From the NCBI GenBank assembly GCA_902798615.1, contig CADBXL010000037.1, positions 1 through 64,000 of the forward strand: DNA of 64,000 nt. The letters are read 5' to 3'. Numbering within the stretch: position 1 is the first letter of the stretch; the number at the start of each line of letters is the position of its first letter. Both the position numbers and the translations under genes were made by a program. Source of the DNA: an uncultured Bacteroidales bacterium (GTDB lineage: Bacteria > Bacteroidota > Bacteroidia > Bacteroidales > Bacteroidaceae). Under the pieces are notes generated by a model. The model worked only from the letters and a program-made list of their open reading frames with translations, was not told the origin of the DNA and made no database searches. This document shows positions 25,218 to 34,712 of this stretch, piece by piece.

Positions 25218-25715
25218 TTAGTCCCTCAAATTTGCGAATGGTCTTTTACCGCCATGTGCATTCTTGAAATCAGCAATCATTTGACGTTCAACCTCACGTG
25301 GCTCTTTATCCGTCAAGGTCTTCCAGCCAACAACAAGGTCTTTGGAATCTTCTAATTGCCAGATATATCGTCCTCCCCAATGCCCAATGTTTTCACCTTG
25401 TCCAAAACGCATGTATTGCTCTAAACGTGTCTGAAGTGTAGCCGAATTTTTAGAACCACCCGCCTTGCCAATGTAAACTACTGGTTCATTATCAATCCAA
25501 TTGGTCTTTAATTCAGAAAAAGACACGTTTGGATTTTTTCCTTTGAAGAATCCACCAGACCCCTCTTTTATGAACTGAGGTTCAGACTCGTTTTCGCGAA
25601 GTACCACGTATACGCCCATTTCTTTAGGAATATCATTACAACTATTTATTAGCTCACGAACGGTCTTAAAACCTTTAAAACCGCATTCCCGTAATTTTTC
25701 TATTTCTTTCATCAT
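25218..25715 (-). CDS. GIY-YIG nuclease domain protein
   Basis: A 165-residue single-domain protein with the GIY-YIG signature: GVYVVL (34-39), VVYIGK (79-84), the catalytic arginine in TLQTRLEQY (Arg97), a glutamate in REVERQM (Glu141/143) and a terminal asparagine in RPFANLRD (Asn162). The set needed for single-strand DNA cleavage is therefore present. No DNA-binding domain is attached, so targeting would depend on partners. It is the last gene of a three-gene operon; its start overlaps the stop of the preceding gene by 4 nt. Likely the effector of a defence or DNA-processing system (inference from context). Confidence 0.75.
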   Translation of the reverse strand: MMKEIEKLRECGFKGFKTVRELINSCNDIPKEMGVYVVLRENESEPQFIKEGSGGFFKGKNPNVSFSELKTNWIDNEPVVYIGKAGGSKNSATLQTRLEQYMRFGQGENIGHWGGRYIWQLEDSKDLVVGWKTLTDKEPREVERQMIADFKNAHGGKRPFANLRD

Positions 25716-26584
25716 AGCTTAAAAGTTTTTTCATTAAGTGATGCACACCAATATAAGACATTTAACAACTCGTAAATTAATGTTTTTGTAACATAAGGTG
25801 CATCGCCTTTTCTTATGGTTGCATCTACCTCCGTCTTGTGTGAACCGGGATTGGTAGTTGATACACAGGCATAAAAACATCTCTTTACGAAAATTGGTAC
25901 ATCAGTAGATAAACCTAAACCTATTGCGATACTGAAATCATTCAAAGATAGTTCACTATAGGTTTTAGCAACTACTTGCTTGCCGTTCTTTTCAAATCCT
26001 TTTTTGATATTATATGAAATGTCCATATCTGAAAATAGAGTGTAGTTCTTAATCCATTCAAGAATCTTCCTGCATTCATTTAGTATAGTGACATCATCTT
26101 TGATATCTTCATATTCCAGTTTTATTAACAGGTTTTCTATATCTGGACAGAATTTATATACAACACCATATTTTTCTCTAGCGACAATCTTGGGATTGTT
26201 GCTAACTTTGATTTGGATTGTTTCAAATAAAATGTCGTATTCATTTTTTATATTGTAGATCCTTTCATCTGGCACTATTCTTCTTAGTATCTCCTCATAT
26301 TTGAGATCTTTAGAGGTTACAACAAACCACGGGATGTTTCTGACTTTAACCTCGTCCACGACTTTTATCAAATCCAGTTCATTTGGTATTTGATTCGGTA
26401 ATATTTTTACCTCAGCGTTCAAGATAATCGCATCCCATCTGGTATTCAAATCATCCATTTTATGACGGCAATCTGTCATACACTGACAGGTTGTAATTGA
26501 CAGATGATAAGCTATCCCTTTTTCTGGATAATCGTGTAGCTTTACATCTCCATTATTCATCCAAAGCACATTTATCTTATCCAT
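25712..26584 (-). CDS. Degenerate receiver-domain protein, operon middle gene
   Basis: A 290-residue protein. The first ~125 residues look like a CheY-like receiver (VLWMNNGD; WDAIILNAEVKI; NIPWFVVTS; IYNIKNEYDIL), but the acidic pocket is replaced by Asn-Asn (10-11) and the phosphoacceptor Asp by Asn56, so phosphorylation is unlikely. The C-terminal half (~150-290) is unrecognised: helical, with TYSELSLNDFSIAIGLGL and a conserved-looking end HKTEVDATIRKGDAPYVTKTL. It lies 2 nt after the methylase-like gene and overlaps the nuclease gene by 4 nt. A signal-sensing or scaffold role is guessed from context only. Confidence 0.6.
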   Translation of the reverse strand: MDKINVLWMNNGDVKLHDYPEKGIAYHLSITTCQCMTDCRHKMDDLNTRWDAIILNAEVKILPNQIPNELDLIKVVDEVKVRNIPWFVVTSKDLKYEEILRRIVPDERIYNIKNEYDILFETIQIKVSNNPKIVAREKYGVVYKFCPDIENLLIKLEYEDIKDDVTILNECRKILEWIKNYTLFSDMDISYNIKKGFEKNGKQVVAKTYSELSLNDFSIAIGLGLSTDVPIFVKRCFYACVSTTNPGSHKTEVDATIRKGDAPYVTKTLIYELLNVLYWCASLNEKTFKL

Positions 26585-26586
26585 AG

Positions 26587-27618
26587 TTAATCCTCCTTTG
26601 TTTTTTTCTGGTACTTACATAAGAACTCCATCATGGTATCCATATCCCCCACCTTTATTTTTCCAGGAATTTCTATAAGAACTCCACTAAGGTGGTCATC
26701 TTTCAAACGAGCATCGGGATAAGGGAGAAACGGTAATTGACGCAAAGTGGATTCTTTATTTAGATATTCCACTAAATAATCCAAGTCTATATCATTTGCC
26801 CACCACATTGGAATAAGAGCTATTTTCTCATTCAAATCGACGCTTACAGAATTACCTTTAGGAATTACCTTTTGTGGTTGTAGATTACCATAAGCGGAAA
26901 CTACAATTGCTGGTACTGTTAGTTCCAACATATCACTATGTATAATATACTCTGAATTCGTTGGAATACCATATTTTTCATGCAATATAGTTTCTGTATG
27001 ACTTCCACTTAAGTCCATGATGTTAAAAACTTCATCCAATCGTACATACTTGAACCCTTTTTGGGCTACAGGCTTCAGAATATAGTCTTGAGGCGACAAT
27101 GAACTTTTAATATTCATTGAAGAAACTAAGCGGACTTGTTCATCCCATCGATCGTCAACTTTTGTGTCCATTATATCTTCATTCATTTTGAATGCCAAAA
27201 GATTCTCACCTGGAAACAAGTCATGAATCAGCATATTGCAGACTGCAGCCATATCTGTTTCTTCAGCAATATTCCATCTGCTGGCATCAATAAACTTAAC
27301 GCTTCCTCTCCTTCTGCGTGTTAAATCAACCAGAATGATTGCTACTTGATTTTCTTCGTCAGATGGCCAAGGAAATGAAGTTATACAAACCGTATCAATA
27401 ATATCAGCGTCAATACACATCGTTCTGAATTTCATATTTTCTTTGTTATTCAGAACTGATGCCGGCACTGACCAGAATAATTGTTTGCTGTCTGGTAGCC
27501 TCTCTATGCTTGTCTCATTAAACGGTGTATCAAAAGGTTCAGATATCAAAACATATCCAACATTAGCAGCCAAGTCCTTCAACAACTGTTCTATTTCTTC
27601 TTTGTTTATCTTATTCAT
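26587..27618 (-). CDS. N6-DNA-methylase-like protein lacking the catalytic half
   Basis: A 343-residue protein that resembles the part of type I/IIG N6-adenine methylases downstream of the NPPY motif: FWSVPASVLN, DADIIDTVCITSFPWPS, VAIILVDLTRRRRGSVKFIDAS, then VRLVSSMNIKSSLSPQDYILKPV followed by a specificity-subunit-like segment (KYVRLDEVFNIMDL). No SAM-binding FxGxG loop or NPPY/F motif is present and the frame begins cleanly with its own promoter, so this is not a simple truncation by the window. It may read DNA or methylation state. It is the first gene of the operon with the receiver-like and GIY-YIG genes. Confidence 0.6.
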   Translation of the reverse strand: MNKINKEEIEQLLKDLAANVGYVLISEPFDTPFNETSIERLPDSKQLFWSVPASVLNNKENMKFRTMCIDADIIDTVCITSFPWPSDEENQVAIILVDLTRRRRGSVKFIDASRWNIAEETDMAAVCNMLIHDLFPGENLLAFKMNEDIMDTKVDDRWDEQVRLVSSMNIKSSLSPQDYILKPVAQKGFKYVRLDEVFNIMDLSGSHTETILHEKYGIPTNSEYIIHSDMLELTVPAIVVSAYGNLQPQKVIPKGNSVSVDLNEKIALIPMWWANDIDLDYLVEYLNKESTLRQLPFLPYPDARLKDDHLSGVLIEIPGKIKVGDMDTMMEFLCKYQKKTKED

Positions 27619-27661
27619 AACTCAATCAAATTAAAAATTCAACAAAATTAATTATCGAGTG

Positions 27662-27669
27662 CAAAGTTA
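27662..27669 (-). promoter_or_regulatory. -7 box of the methylase-like/GIY-YIG operon
   Basis: TAACTTTG on the minus strand, 44 nt before the ATG at 27618, with CACTC just downstream. It lies within the displaced 3' coding remnant of the WYL gene, so the operon has its own promoter. Confidence 0.6.
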
Positions 27670-27750
27670 CGCTTTATCTGTGCAGCCTATCTTCATAGAT
27701 GAATATTTTTTCAAATTTTCTGCTAATTTTTCCTTAATTTGTTGCCTATA
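27667..27750 (-). pseudogene. Displaced 3' end of the WYL gene
   Basis: In the frame two positions off the WYL gene, this stretch reads YRQQIKEKLAENLKKY and continues to a TAA at 27667-27669. The sequence suits the last helix of WYL regulators, so the gene carries a frame-disrupting deletion just before it. Confidence 0.55.
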
Positions 27751-28681
27751 CCACTACATCTGGAATGAAGGAAAAAAGCTGTTGGTCAAGTTCTCTTGTT
27801 GGCCGTACTTGTATTTCTACCACACAATTGATATCATCTACAAGTTTCTGAGACTTGTGGATAGGTTTTGATATTACATACGGAAAGCGGTTAGCAGAGA
27901 ATCGTAAACCAATGGTTTCTTTCTTTACATCGTCATTAGGAATTGTAGCCCCCATGACATCATCAAAATATGTGGAGAAATCGTAGCTTTCATTTTTCTT
28001 GAATGGTTTCTCCGAATTTTCGTAATTCAGAATTCTGTCAAGTGCTAAGTTGCTAATTCTATTAAGTTCATCGTTTAATCCATAAAGAAACCAACGGCCA
28101 TTATATTGTTTTATATAGTATGGATGTATTGTCATCGCTATTTCTTTCCATTTGAAAGTCTGATAAACAATATCCAAAGTCTGGTGGTTTATAGTAGCAT
28201 CAATAATGTCAGCCAAATGCTCTACACCTTTTAGTTGCTCGTTCTGTTCAAAAGAAACAAGATGCTCAGCATTAGATTTCAAGCCAAATCGGTATTCTAA
28301 ATTGGAAATGACCTCTTCAAGCCAGACATTTGTTGCTGTACCTCTGAAACGTGCAAGCATATCAATAACAGACTGAAGTTTGTTGATGTCAGTTACAGAC
28401 AGTTCATTGTTATATATATGGAAGTTTGGATTAGAATAACGATAATAGCACTTCTTACCATCGTAATTGTAGGCAACAATAGGAGCTTTATACGACATAC
28501 GGTCACGCATATACTTTATGTCTTCACGTATCTGGCGAATACTAACAGTCGTGCCAAAGATATCAAGCAAATGTTCATTGACTTCATTAAGCAAATCGTC
28601 AATTTCATATCGTTTTTGAAAATTACTAAAACATCTGTCTAATATCTGATACCGTAATTGTGCATTCTTATTTGTAGCCAT
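27746..28681 (-). CDS. WYL-domain transcriptional regulator, C-terminus disrupted
   Basis: A 311-residue regulator with an N-terminal winged-helix part (residues ~1-70, SIRQIREDIKYMRDRM) and a WYL domain (IHPYYIKQYNGRWFLYGL, ~186-203; LALDRI). The frame stops after FIPDVVV, short of the usual WCX end. Past the stop, another frame (27667-27750) encodes YRQQIKEKLAENLKKYSSM, which fits the expected C-terminus, so a small deletion or frameshift probably removed the last ~30 residues from frame. WYL proteins commonly repress phage-defence operons and respond to nucleotides or DNA; this one lies just upstream of the three-gene operon on the same strand. Confidence 0.78.
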   Translation of the reverse strand: MATNKNAQLRYQILDRCFSNFQKRYEIDDLLNEVNEHLLDIFGTTVSIRQIREDIKYMRDRMSYKAPIVAYNYDGKKCYYRYSNPNFHIYNNELSVTDINKLQSVIDMLARFRGTATNVWLEEVISNLEYRFGLKSNAEHLVSFEQNEQLKGVEHLADIIDATINHQTLDIVYQTFKWKEIAMTIHPYYIKQYNGRWFLYGLNDELNRISNLALDRILNYENSEKPFKKNESYDFSTYFDDVMGATIPNDDVKKETIGLRFSANRFPYVISKPIHKSQKLVDDINCVVEIQVRPTRELDQQLFSFIPDVVV

Positions 28682-28753
28682 ATTCTTGTTTTTTCAATGG
28701 TTGATAATATTCGTTAATCTCTCCTATATATATTGTTTAATAAGGATTTTGTG

Positions 28754-28761
28754 CAAAGATA
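28754..28761 (-). promoter_or_regulatory. -7 box of the WYL regulator gene
   Basis: TATCTTTG on the minus strand, 72 nt upstream of the ATG at 28681. Confidence 0.5.
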
Positions 28762-28885
28762 CTCAAAACAATTTGAAATTCGATGAAAAAATGGATGTTT
28801 TTTCTTTGTGACTTGCATTTTCTGCTATTAAGGCTATAAATGATGTCAAGGTTTGGGATAATCACAGCATAGTATATATGGGTAT

Positions 28886-28926
28886 AAAAAAAGAATTACA
28901 AGACTATTGGGGTAGTCTTGTAATTC
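28886..28926 (-). terminator. Terminator of the fumarase gene
   Basis: A perfect 14-bp stem GAATTACAAGACTA / TAGTCTTGTAATTC with a 6 nt loop, followed on the minus strand by seven T. Confidence 0.88.
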
Positions 28927-28976
28927 AATATTGTAACTACTAACATCCTTCCTTTGGGGGAAGGCTTGGTTGTGCT

Positions 28977-30596
28977 TTAGATTTGCTTGAAGAAGTCGTT
29001 GCCCTTATCATCAACGAGGATGAATGCAGGGAAGTCAACAACGTCAATCTTCCAAACAGCCTCCATGCCGAGCTCTGGGTACTCTACGCACTCAATGCTC
29101 TTGATGTTGCTTGATGAAAGGAATGCAGCCACACCACCGATAGAACCGAGGTAGAAGCCCTTGTGATCCTTGCAGGCATCGGTAACAACCTGTGAACGGT
29201 TACCCTTGGCAATCATTACCATAGAACCGCCATTGTCCATGAACTCGTAAACGTATGGATCCATACGACCGGCTGTTGTTGGGCCCATAGAACCGCAAGG
29301 CATTCCCTGTGGAGTCTTTGCAGGACCAGCATAGAGAACAGGGTGATCCTTGAAATACTGTGGCATACCCTCGCCTGCATCAAGACGAGCCTTGATCTTA
29401 GCGTGTGCGATATCACGAGCAACGATGATAGTACCAGTAAGGTTCACACGTGTAGAAACAGGGTATTTGCTCAGTTCCTTACAGATGTCAGCCATTGGCT
29501 GGTTGAGGTTGATGTTGATTGCATCGCCCTCGCCTGCCTGACGGAGTGACTCTGGGATAAGCTCGTATGGTTTGTCGTCCATCTTCTCAATCCAGATACC
29601 ATCAGCATTGATCTTTGCCTTGATGTTACGGTCGGCAGAACATGATACGCCGAGACCGATAGGGCAGGAAGCACCGTGGCGTGGAAGACGTATTACACGA
29701 ACATCGTGAGCGAATGCCTTACCACCAAACTGAGCACCGAAGCCTATCTTGCGAGCCTCTTCGAGGAGCTGCTTCTCAAGCTCGATGTCACGGAATGCGC
29801 GACCAGTCTCATCACCTGTTGTTGGGAGGCTGTCATAGTACTTTGTAGAAGCGAGCTTAACGGTCAGAAGGTTCTTCTCGGCAGAAGTACCACCGATAAC
29901 GAATGCGATGTGATAAGGAGGACAAGCAGCTGTGCCGAGAGTCTTCATCTTCTCAACGAGGAAAGGAACGAGAGTGCCAGGGTTCTGGATACGTGCCTTA
30001 GTCTCCTGATAGAGGTATGACTTGTTTGCAGAACCACCACCCTTTACTACGCAGAGGAACTTGTATTCCATGCCCTGGGTAGCCTCGATGTCAATCTGTG
30101 CAGGGAGGTTGCAACGTGTGTTTACCTCGTCGTACATGTTGAGAGGAGCGTTCTGAGAATAGCGGAGGTTATCGTTTGTATATGTGTTATATACACCCTT
30201 AGCCAGAGGCTCTTCGTCCTCGAAGCCAGTCCAAACCTGCTGTCCCTTCTCTGCGTGGATGATAGCTGTACCTGTATCCTGACAGAATGGGAGCTGACCC
30301 TTGCATGCAACCTCTGCGTTGCGGAGCATTGTGAGGGCAACATACTTGTCGTTGTCGGTAGCCTCTGGGTCGTTGAGTATAGCAGCAACCTGCTTGTTGT
30401 GCTCACGACGGAGCATGAAGTTCACGTCGTGGAATGCCTGTGTAGTAAGAAGCTCGAGAGCCTCTGGTGAAACCTTCAGGATCTTGTTTCCTTCAAAATC
30501 GCCAACTGATACGCCTTCCTTTGAGATGAGGCGATACTCTGTCTTGTCTTCGCCAAGCTGGAACATTGGCGCGTACTTGAATTCTGGATTTGCCAT
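28977..30596 (-). CDS. Class I (iron-sulphur) fumarate hydratase
   Basis: A 539-residue homodimer-type fumarase of the FumA/FumB class. The three cluster cysteines fall at Cys105 (PFCQDTG), Cys225 (TAACPPYH) and Cys319 (GLGVSC), almost the same numbering as in the well-known class I enzymes. The substrate-loop segments [12 protein letters not shown] and [14 protein letters not shown] are intact. It interconverts fumarate and malate in the cytosol, serving the reductive branch used by Prevotella to make succinate. The [4Fe-4S] type is oxygen-sensitive, consistent with an anaerobe. It is a single-gene unit with its own terminator. Confidence 0.95.
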   Translation of the reverse strand: MANPEFKYAPMFQLGEDKTEYRLISKEGVSVGDFEGNKILKVSPEALELLTTQAFHDVNFMLRREHNKQVAAILNDPEATDNDKYVALTMLRNAEVACKGQLPFCQDTGTAIIHAEKGQQVWTGFEDEEPLAKGVYNTYTNDNLRYSQNAPLNMYDEVNTRCNLPAQIDIEATQGMEYKFLCVVKGGGSANKSYLYQETKARIQNPGTLVPFLVEKMKTLGTAACPPYHIAFVIGGTSAEKNLLTVKLASTKYYDSLPTTGDETGRAFRDIELEKQLLEEARKIGFGAQFGGKAFAHDVRVIRLPRHGASCPIGLGVSCSADRNIKAKINADGIWIEKMDDKPYELIPESLRQAGEGDAININLNQPMADICKELSKYPVSTRVNLTGTIIVARDIAHAKIKARLDAGEGMPQYFKDHPVLYAGPAKTPQGMPCGSMGPTTAGRMDPYVYEFMDNGGSMVMIAKGNRSQVVTDACKDHKGFYLGSIGGVAAFLSSSNIKSIECVEYPELGMEAVWKIDVVDFPAFILVDDKGNDFFKQI

Positions 30597-30609
30597 AATG
30601 TTTTTATAA

Positions 30610-30772
30610 ATGTGGCCTCTCCCCCCGCCCTCCCCCGTAGGGAGGGGGCCGGAATGCGAAGGGAGAGACCACTTTAGGTTGAAATATAATTTGTATTTAA
30701 CTTATTGTCTTGCCGATTAGCCTTTTGTCTTCCGGCTCCCTCCCTACGGGGGAGGGCGGGGGGAGAGGCCGC
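30610..30772. repeat. Inverted pair of GC-rich repeats
   Basis: Copy 30610-30671 (CTCTCCCCCCGCCCTCCCCC, then GTAGGGAGGG) and its inverse at 30729-30772 flank about 60 bp of AT-rich DNA. The pair fills the gap between the fumarase and lipoprotein genes and could fold into a long stem in RNA. Confidence 0.85.
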
Positions 30773-30776
30773 TTTC

Positions 30777-31583
30777 TTACTTCAGGAATGCAGCGCGTGA
30801 AGCCTCAATCTTCTCCTTAGAAGCAGCGAGCTCCTTCTTGAAGTCAGCGAGAGTTGTTGCGTTAAGTTCCTTGAGTGGGTTGAGAGCCTCTGCAATACCT
30901 ACAATCTGTGGGTCGTAAACTGAGAGCTGGTCAATAGCGTCGATGATGCAGAATACACGGAATGTGATGTTTGCAACCTGATCGTCTGTGTAGCCTGCAC
31001 AGAACTTCTCGATATTCTGTGACATTACATATACGGTCTCGACAGTAGCAGCACTGGTGAGAATCCAGTAGAAGTTGATACGGCCTTCTGCTTCCATTTC
31101 CTTGTAGAGAATCTTGTTCTTCTCTGCCTGTGATGTAGCTTCGTTAGCCTTCTTGATTGCAGGGTCGTTGATTTCTGCCACGAGCTTTGCGATTGCCTCG
31201 TCATAGCCCTTAACCTCCATGTCATAGAGACCAGCTACTTCCTTGTCGGCAGAAAGCATTGCCATAGCAGCATATTTCTGTCCAATAGATGTCATTTCGT
31301 CACCTACTGTTGGAGAGAGCAGATAAGTAGGCTTAACCTTCTTCTCGTCAGCAGAGAGCTTAATCTTGCCAGCCTTGATGTTCTCTTCGATAGCAGCGAA
31401 CTGCTTGTCGTTGATCTGAGTTGTGAGACTGTCGAGGTGCATCTTAACTGCAGCCTCAAGTTGTGCCTGCTCAAATGTCTTAGTTGTGTCCTGATCAGTA
31501 ACTTCCTGCTGTGGCTTTGAACCACCACAAGATGCAAATACCATAGCTGCAAATGCTACGATTGCGAGAGTGAATTTCTTCAT
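30777..31583 (-). CDS. Helical lipoprotein of unknown function
   Basis: A 268-residue protein with a lipoprotein signal (MKKFTLAIVAFAAMVFASC, Cys19) followed by GGSKPQQEV and a mostly alpha-helical, Lys/Glu/Ala-rich mature part with likely coiled-coil segments near 30-60 and 235-268. I do not recognise a family. The promoter (TATCTTTG at 31699-31706 with TTTG 21 nt upstream) gives a ~110 nt leader. It is probably attached to a membrane facing the periplasm. Confidence 0.78.
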   Translation of the reverse strand: MKKFTLAIVAFAAMVFASCGGSKPQQEVTDQDTTKTFEQAQLEAAVKMHLDSLTTQINDKQFAAIEENIKAGKIKLSADEKKVKPTYLLSPTVGDEMTSIGQKYAAMAMLSADKEVAGLYDMEVKGYDEAIAKLVAEINDPAIKKANEATSQAEKNKILYKEMEAEGRINFYWILTSAATVETVYVMSQNIEKFCAGYTDDQVANITFRVFCIIDAIDQLSVYDPQIVGIAEALNPLKELNATTLADFKKELAASKEKIEASRAAFLK

Positions 31584-31698
31584 AACGATTTAGTTTTTAT
31601 TATTATGTTTCTTGTATTAACGCTAATTTATTAATGGTTTCGGGCGTTTGTGGCTTGTGTCTTTACATACCGCTAACACCTATCCCCCAATTTAGGTG

Positions 31699-31731
31699 CA
31701 AAGATAATAAAATATTTTATAATTCAACAAA
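31699..31731 (-). promoter_or_regulatory. Promoter of the helical lipoprotein gene
   Basis: Minus strand: -33 TTTG at 31728-31731 and -7 TATCTTTG at 31699-31706, 21 nt apart. Confidence 0.65.
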
Positions 31732-31776
31732 AATATCGAAAAAAACTGATGAAGTTCTGTTATTTTCCCTATATTC

Positions 31777-34686
31777 CTATTGTTGCTCTTTCCTCAGATA
31801 ACGTCCAGGGCGGTCGGAGTAGAGCATTATCGCAGCAATCAGACTCATTAGCAAAAGGATGGCAACGTTGAATTTCAGAGTCGGTATTTTCGTGTCGCCT
31901 ATTACCTTCACAGAACTATAGAATGGAGCACGCCCGTCATTTGTAGTCGGTGTCAGATATATGAAACCTGTTCTTGGCACGATATAGCCATCTATGATGT
32001 CGTGTGTATGCTTGGTGTCTGCATTGATGCAGAAATTCTCGAGCTGCTTGTTGTAGTGGTCCTTCTTCAGCTTCAGGAATGCTTCCTTGCCAATCTTGTT
32101 GACTATAGCCATGACAATTTTATCCTCTTCCAGAGTTGCCTTGTTGCATCTGCTTGAAAGAGTATCCTCTGCTTCATCTGTATAAGCGCGTAATGACTTG
32201 TATGAATAGTCACCAGAATATTGTTTCATGTTGCAGATTTCGGAGAGGGTAGGGAGGGCTTTCTTTATTACGTCCATGTGTTCGGGTTTCACTTCCTCAC
32301 CTTTTTCCTTTTCGTCGTTCATAGTCTCAAGCTGTGACTGGACCTCATACAGATAGGCAAACAGGTAATACTGAGCCTCATATTTCTTCCTTTGTACATC
32401 AAAGAGTGGAGCCTCATATTCATTGTCCTTGAACTGAGTTACAGACAATGCCTCGTATGCCCATCGTGAAGGTATAACGTCGCCTATTACCGGCACATTT
32501 CCTGTGGTGCTGTTTGGAGTGAGATCTGAGAAACTGACAACGAGTCCGCAAAGCATGATCTGAGGAATGAGAAGTATAGGAATACTGATATAGATGGCCA
32601 CAACGCTATTTAGGCTTTGTGACAGCAGTAATCCTATGAGTGATGATAGGAATGCTGCAAGGAACAGCAGTCCCCACCACACGAAGAACACGTCGTGCAG
32701 TTCCATTATCAGATTTCCGACACTTACGAACAGAAGTGTCTGGAGCAAGGTTATACCTGCCATAAAAGCTATTTTGCTTGAGATATAGCTTGCATACGAC
32801 AGACTAAGGAACTTCTCGCGTTTCAATAGGGCTCGATCCTTTATTATCTCTACTGCCGAACCGCTCATGCCTATGAATATGGCTACTATAACTGCCATGA
32901 ACAGATAGGACACAAGGTTTTTGTTCTCCATAACCGAATAGCCTTCCAATGGGGCATAGTGGGTTAGGGATGCACAGACAGCAGCAAGTAGCGGTGCCTC
33001 AAGGAATGTGATGAGGAGATACTGGAGATTGGTTATCTTGGTGCGGAAATTGCGTTGGAGCTGTATCGCAAACTGATGTAACACTCCAGGCCTCTTCTGG
33101 TCAGTAGGAGGCACGGCTGCTTTCTTCGGCTCTTTCAGAGTTTTTTTCTTCCTCCATTTCAGATATGTCTCATGCCACTCTTGCGGAGAAACCTTTCTCT
33201 CTTCCTTAATGTTTCCGCTCTCGTCGAGAGCTTTCTCGTCAATGATGTTTAGTATGACTTCCGGATTCACGTTTCCGCAGGTAGGACACGTACTCGTGTT
33301 GGCGTCAGCATAGTTTGCTGCCGTCTTGAAGTATGTTATAGCATCAATTGGATTACCGTCGAATACGGGATATCCGCCTTTATCCAACAGCCATAGCCTG
33401 TTGAACAGTTTATATACGTCGGATGAAGGCTGATGGATATTTATGATGACGAGTTTGCCTCTGTATGTTATTTCCTTGAGGATGTTGATGACATTCTCTG
33501 TGTCTATTGAAGACAGACCGGATGTAGGCTCGTCGAGGAATAGGATTGCAGGTTCACGGATAAGTTCGAGGGCAATGTTGAGTCGTTTTCTCTGTCCGCC
33601 TGATATGAATTTGTTTATCGGACTGCCTACCTTCAGGTCGCGTGCACCGTCAAGTCCGAGCTGACGCAGAACCATTAGGACGCGCTTGTGGATTTCGGCA
33701 TCGCTCATACCCTCGAAACATAGTTTGGCCGTGTACCATAGGTTCTGATATACCGTTAGTTCCTCAATTAGAAGGTCATCCTGTGGTACGAAGCCTATAA
33801 GTTCTTTTGCTCCCTCTTCTAAGATATTATGCCCATTGATGGTGATTGTTCCGCTTTGCGGAATTAAACTGCCGTTGAGCAAGGACATCAGGGTGGATTT
33901 GCCTGTTCCACTACCGCCCATGACGGCAACAAGTTCTCCGCTATGGAGCGTGAAACTGAAATTGTGTATTCCGTTCTCGCTGTTAGGGAATCGGAAGTTG
34001 ATGTCACGTCCGCAGAACTCCACCTCATTGCCTGTGTTTTGCTTTGAATAAAGGGCCTTGGCTGTAGAATAGTAAAGTCGCGTACCAGTACGTACATTCT
34101 TCACTACGCTGCTCTGTGCCCAAGTCTGGAAGGTGTCAGGCAGGACAGGAACATCGTCCATAAGGATCTCGTCATTACCAGTATAGGTTAGAAGAATCCT
34201 GTTGAAATGAGGCATCCAGAAGGTCGTGATGTGACCGTCGATGCCTGGCGTTATGATTCTGCGTACAAGTTTTGACTCTTTGTCTCCCACGAATTCGCAG
34301 AAGGCGAGGAATCTCTCATGACTTACTCCGAAAATGCTTGCTGTTGTCTGGAAAAGATCATCATCTGCAAGATACCCCAGCTCATCATTGACGCAGAACT
34401 GCATCAGACGTAGAAGGAACAGGGCCTGTTCCTCGGTGGAGAAGTTTATCTGTATCTTGGTACACACATCCTTGATGATAGCCTCCTTGTCAATGTCGGG
34501 AGAACTCTCATACAGGTCTCTAAGTGTCTCGTACATCATGATGAATGTTTCGGTATCGCGGATACCGAAATGACGCGCAAGATAGTTATGAAGTTTCCGT
34601 TTGGAAACCTCAATATCCACACAATCCCTTGCTCCGAATAGGGCAAAGAGATTTGTGAGACCAGCAAGGATAGTATCGTTTACCAT
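31777..34686 (-). CDS. ABCG-type ABC transporter (fused ATPase and permease)
   Basis: A 969-residue half-transporter. Residues ~1-150 form a helical domain (TerB-like in look) without transport motifs. The ATPase carries Walker A GGSGTGKST (~253-262), signature ISGGQRKRL and Walker B AILFLDEPTSGL. A CPTCGN segment (~455) is a possible zinc site. The permease begins near 550 and has five to six membrane segments, with a large insertion (~760-900) before the last helix. The order ATPase-then-permease in one chain is the ABCG/White arrangement. Substrate unknown. Confidence 0.85.
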   Translation of the reverse strand: MVNDTILAGLTNLFALFGARDCVDIEVSKRKLHNYLARHFGIRDTETFIMMYETLRDLYESSPDIDKEAIIKDVCTKIQINFSTEEQALFLLRLMQFCVNDELGYLADDDLFQTTASIFGVSHERFLAFCEFVGDKESKLVRRIITPGIDGHITTFWMPHFNRILLTYTGNDEILMDDVPVLPDTFQTWAQSSVVKNVRTGTRLYYSTAKALYSKQNTGNEVEFCGRDINFRFPNSENGIHNFSFTLHSGELVAVMGGSGTGKSTLMSLLNGSLIPQSGTITINGHNILEEGAKELIGFVPQDDLLIEELTVYQNLWYTAKLCFEGMSDAEIHKRVLMVLRQLGLDGARDLKVGSPINKFISGGQRKRLNIALELIREPAILFLDEPTSGLSSIDTENVINILKEITYRGKLVIINIHQPSSDVYKLFNRLWLLDKGGYPVFDGNPIDAITYFKTAANYADANTSTCPTCGNVNPEVILNIIDEKALDESGNIKEERKVSPQEWHETYLKWRKKKTLKEPKKAAVPPTDQKRPGVLHQFAIQLQRNFRTKITNLQYLLITFLEAPLLAAVCASLTHYAPLEGYSVMENKNLVSYLFMAVIVAIFIGMSGSAVEIIKDRALLKREKFLSLSYASYISSKIAFMAGITLLQTLLFVSVGNLIMELHDVFFVWWGLLFLAAFLSSLIGLLLSQSLNSVVAIYISIPILLIPQIMLCGLVVSFSDLTPNSTTGNVPVIGDVIPSRWAYEALSVTQFKDNEYEAPLFDVQRKKYEAQYYLFAYLYEVQSQLETMNDEKEKGEEVKPEHMDVIKKALPTLSEICNMKQYSGDYSYKSLRAYTDEAEDTLSSRCNKATLEEDKIVMAIVNKIGKEAFLKLKKDHYNKQLENFCINADTKHTHDIIDGYIVPRTGFIYLTPTTNDGRAPFYSSVKVIGDTKIPTLKFNVAILLLMSLIAAIMLYSDRPGRYLRKEQQ

Positions 34687-34712
34687 ATTAATATTTATAA
34701 AGTAGTCGGCCC

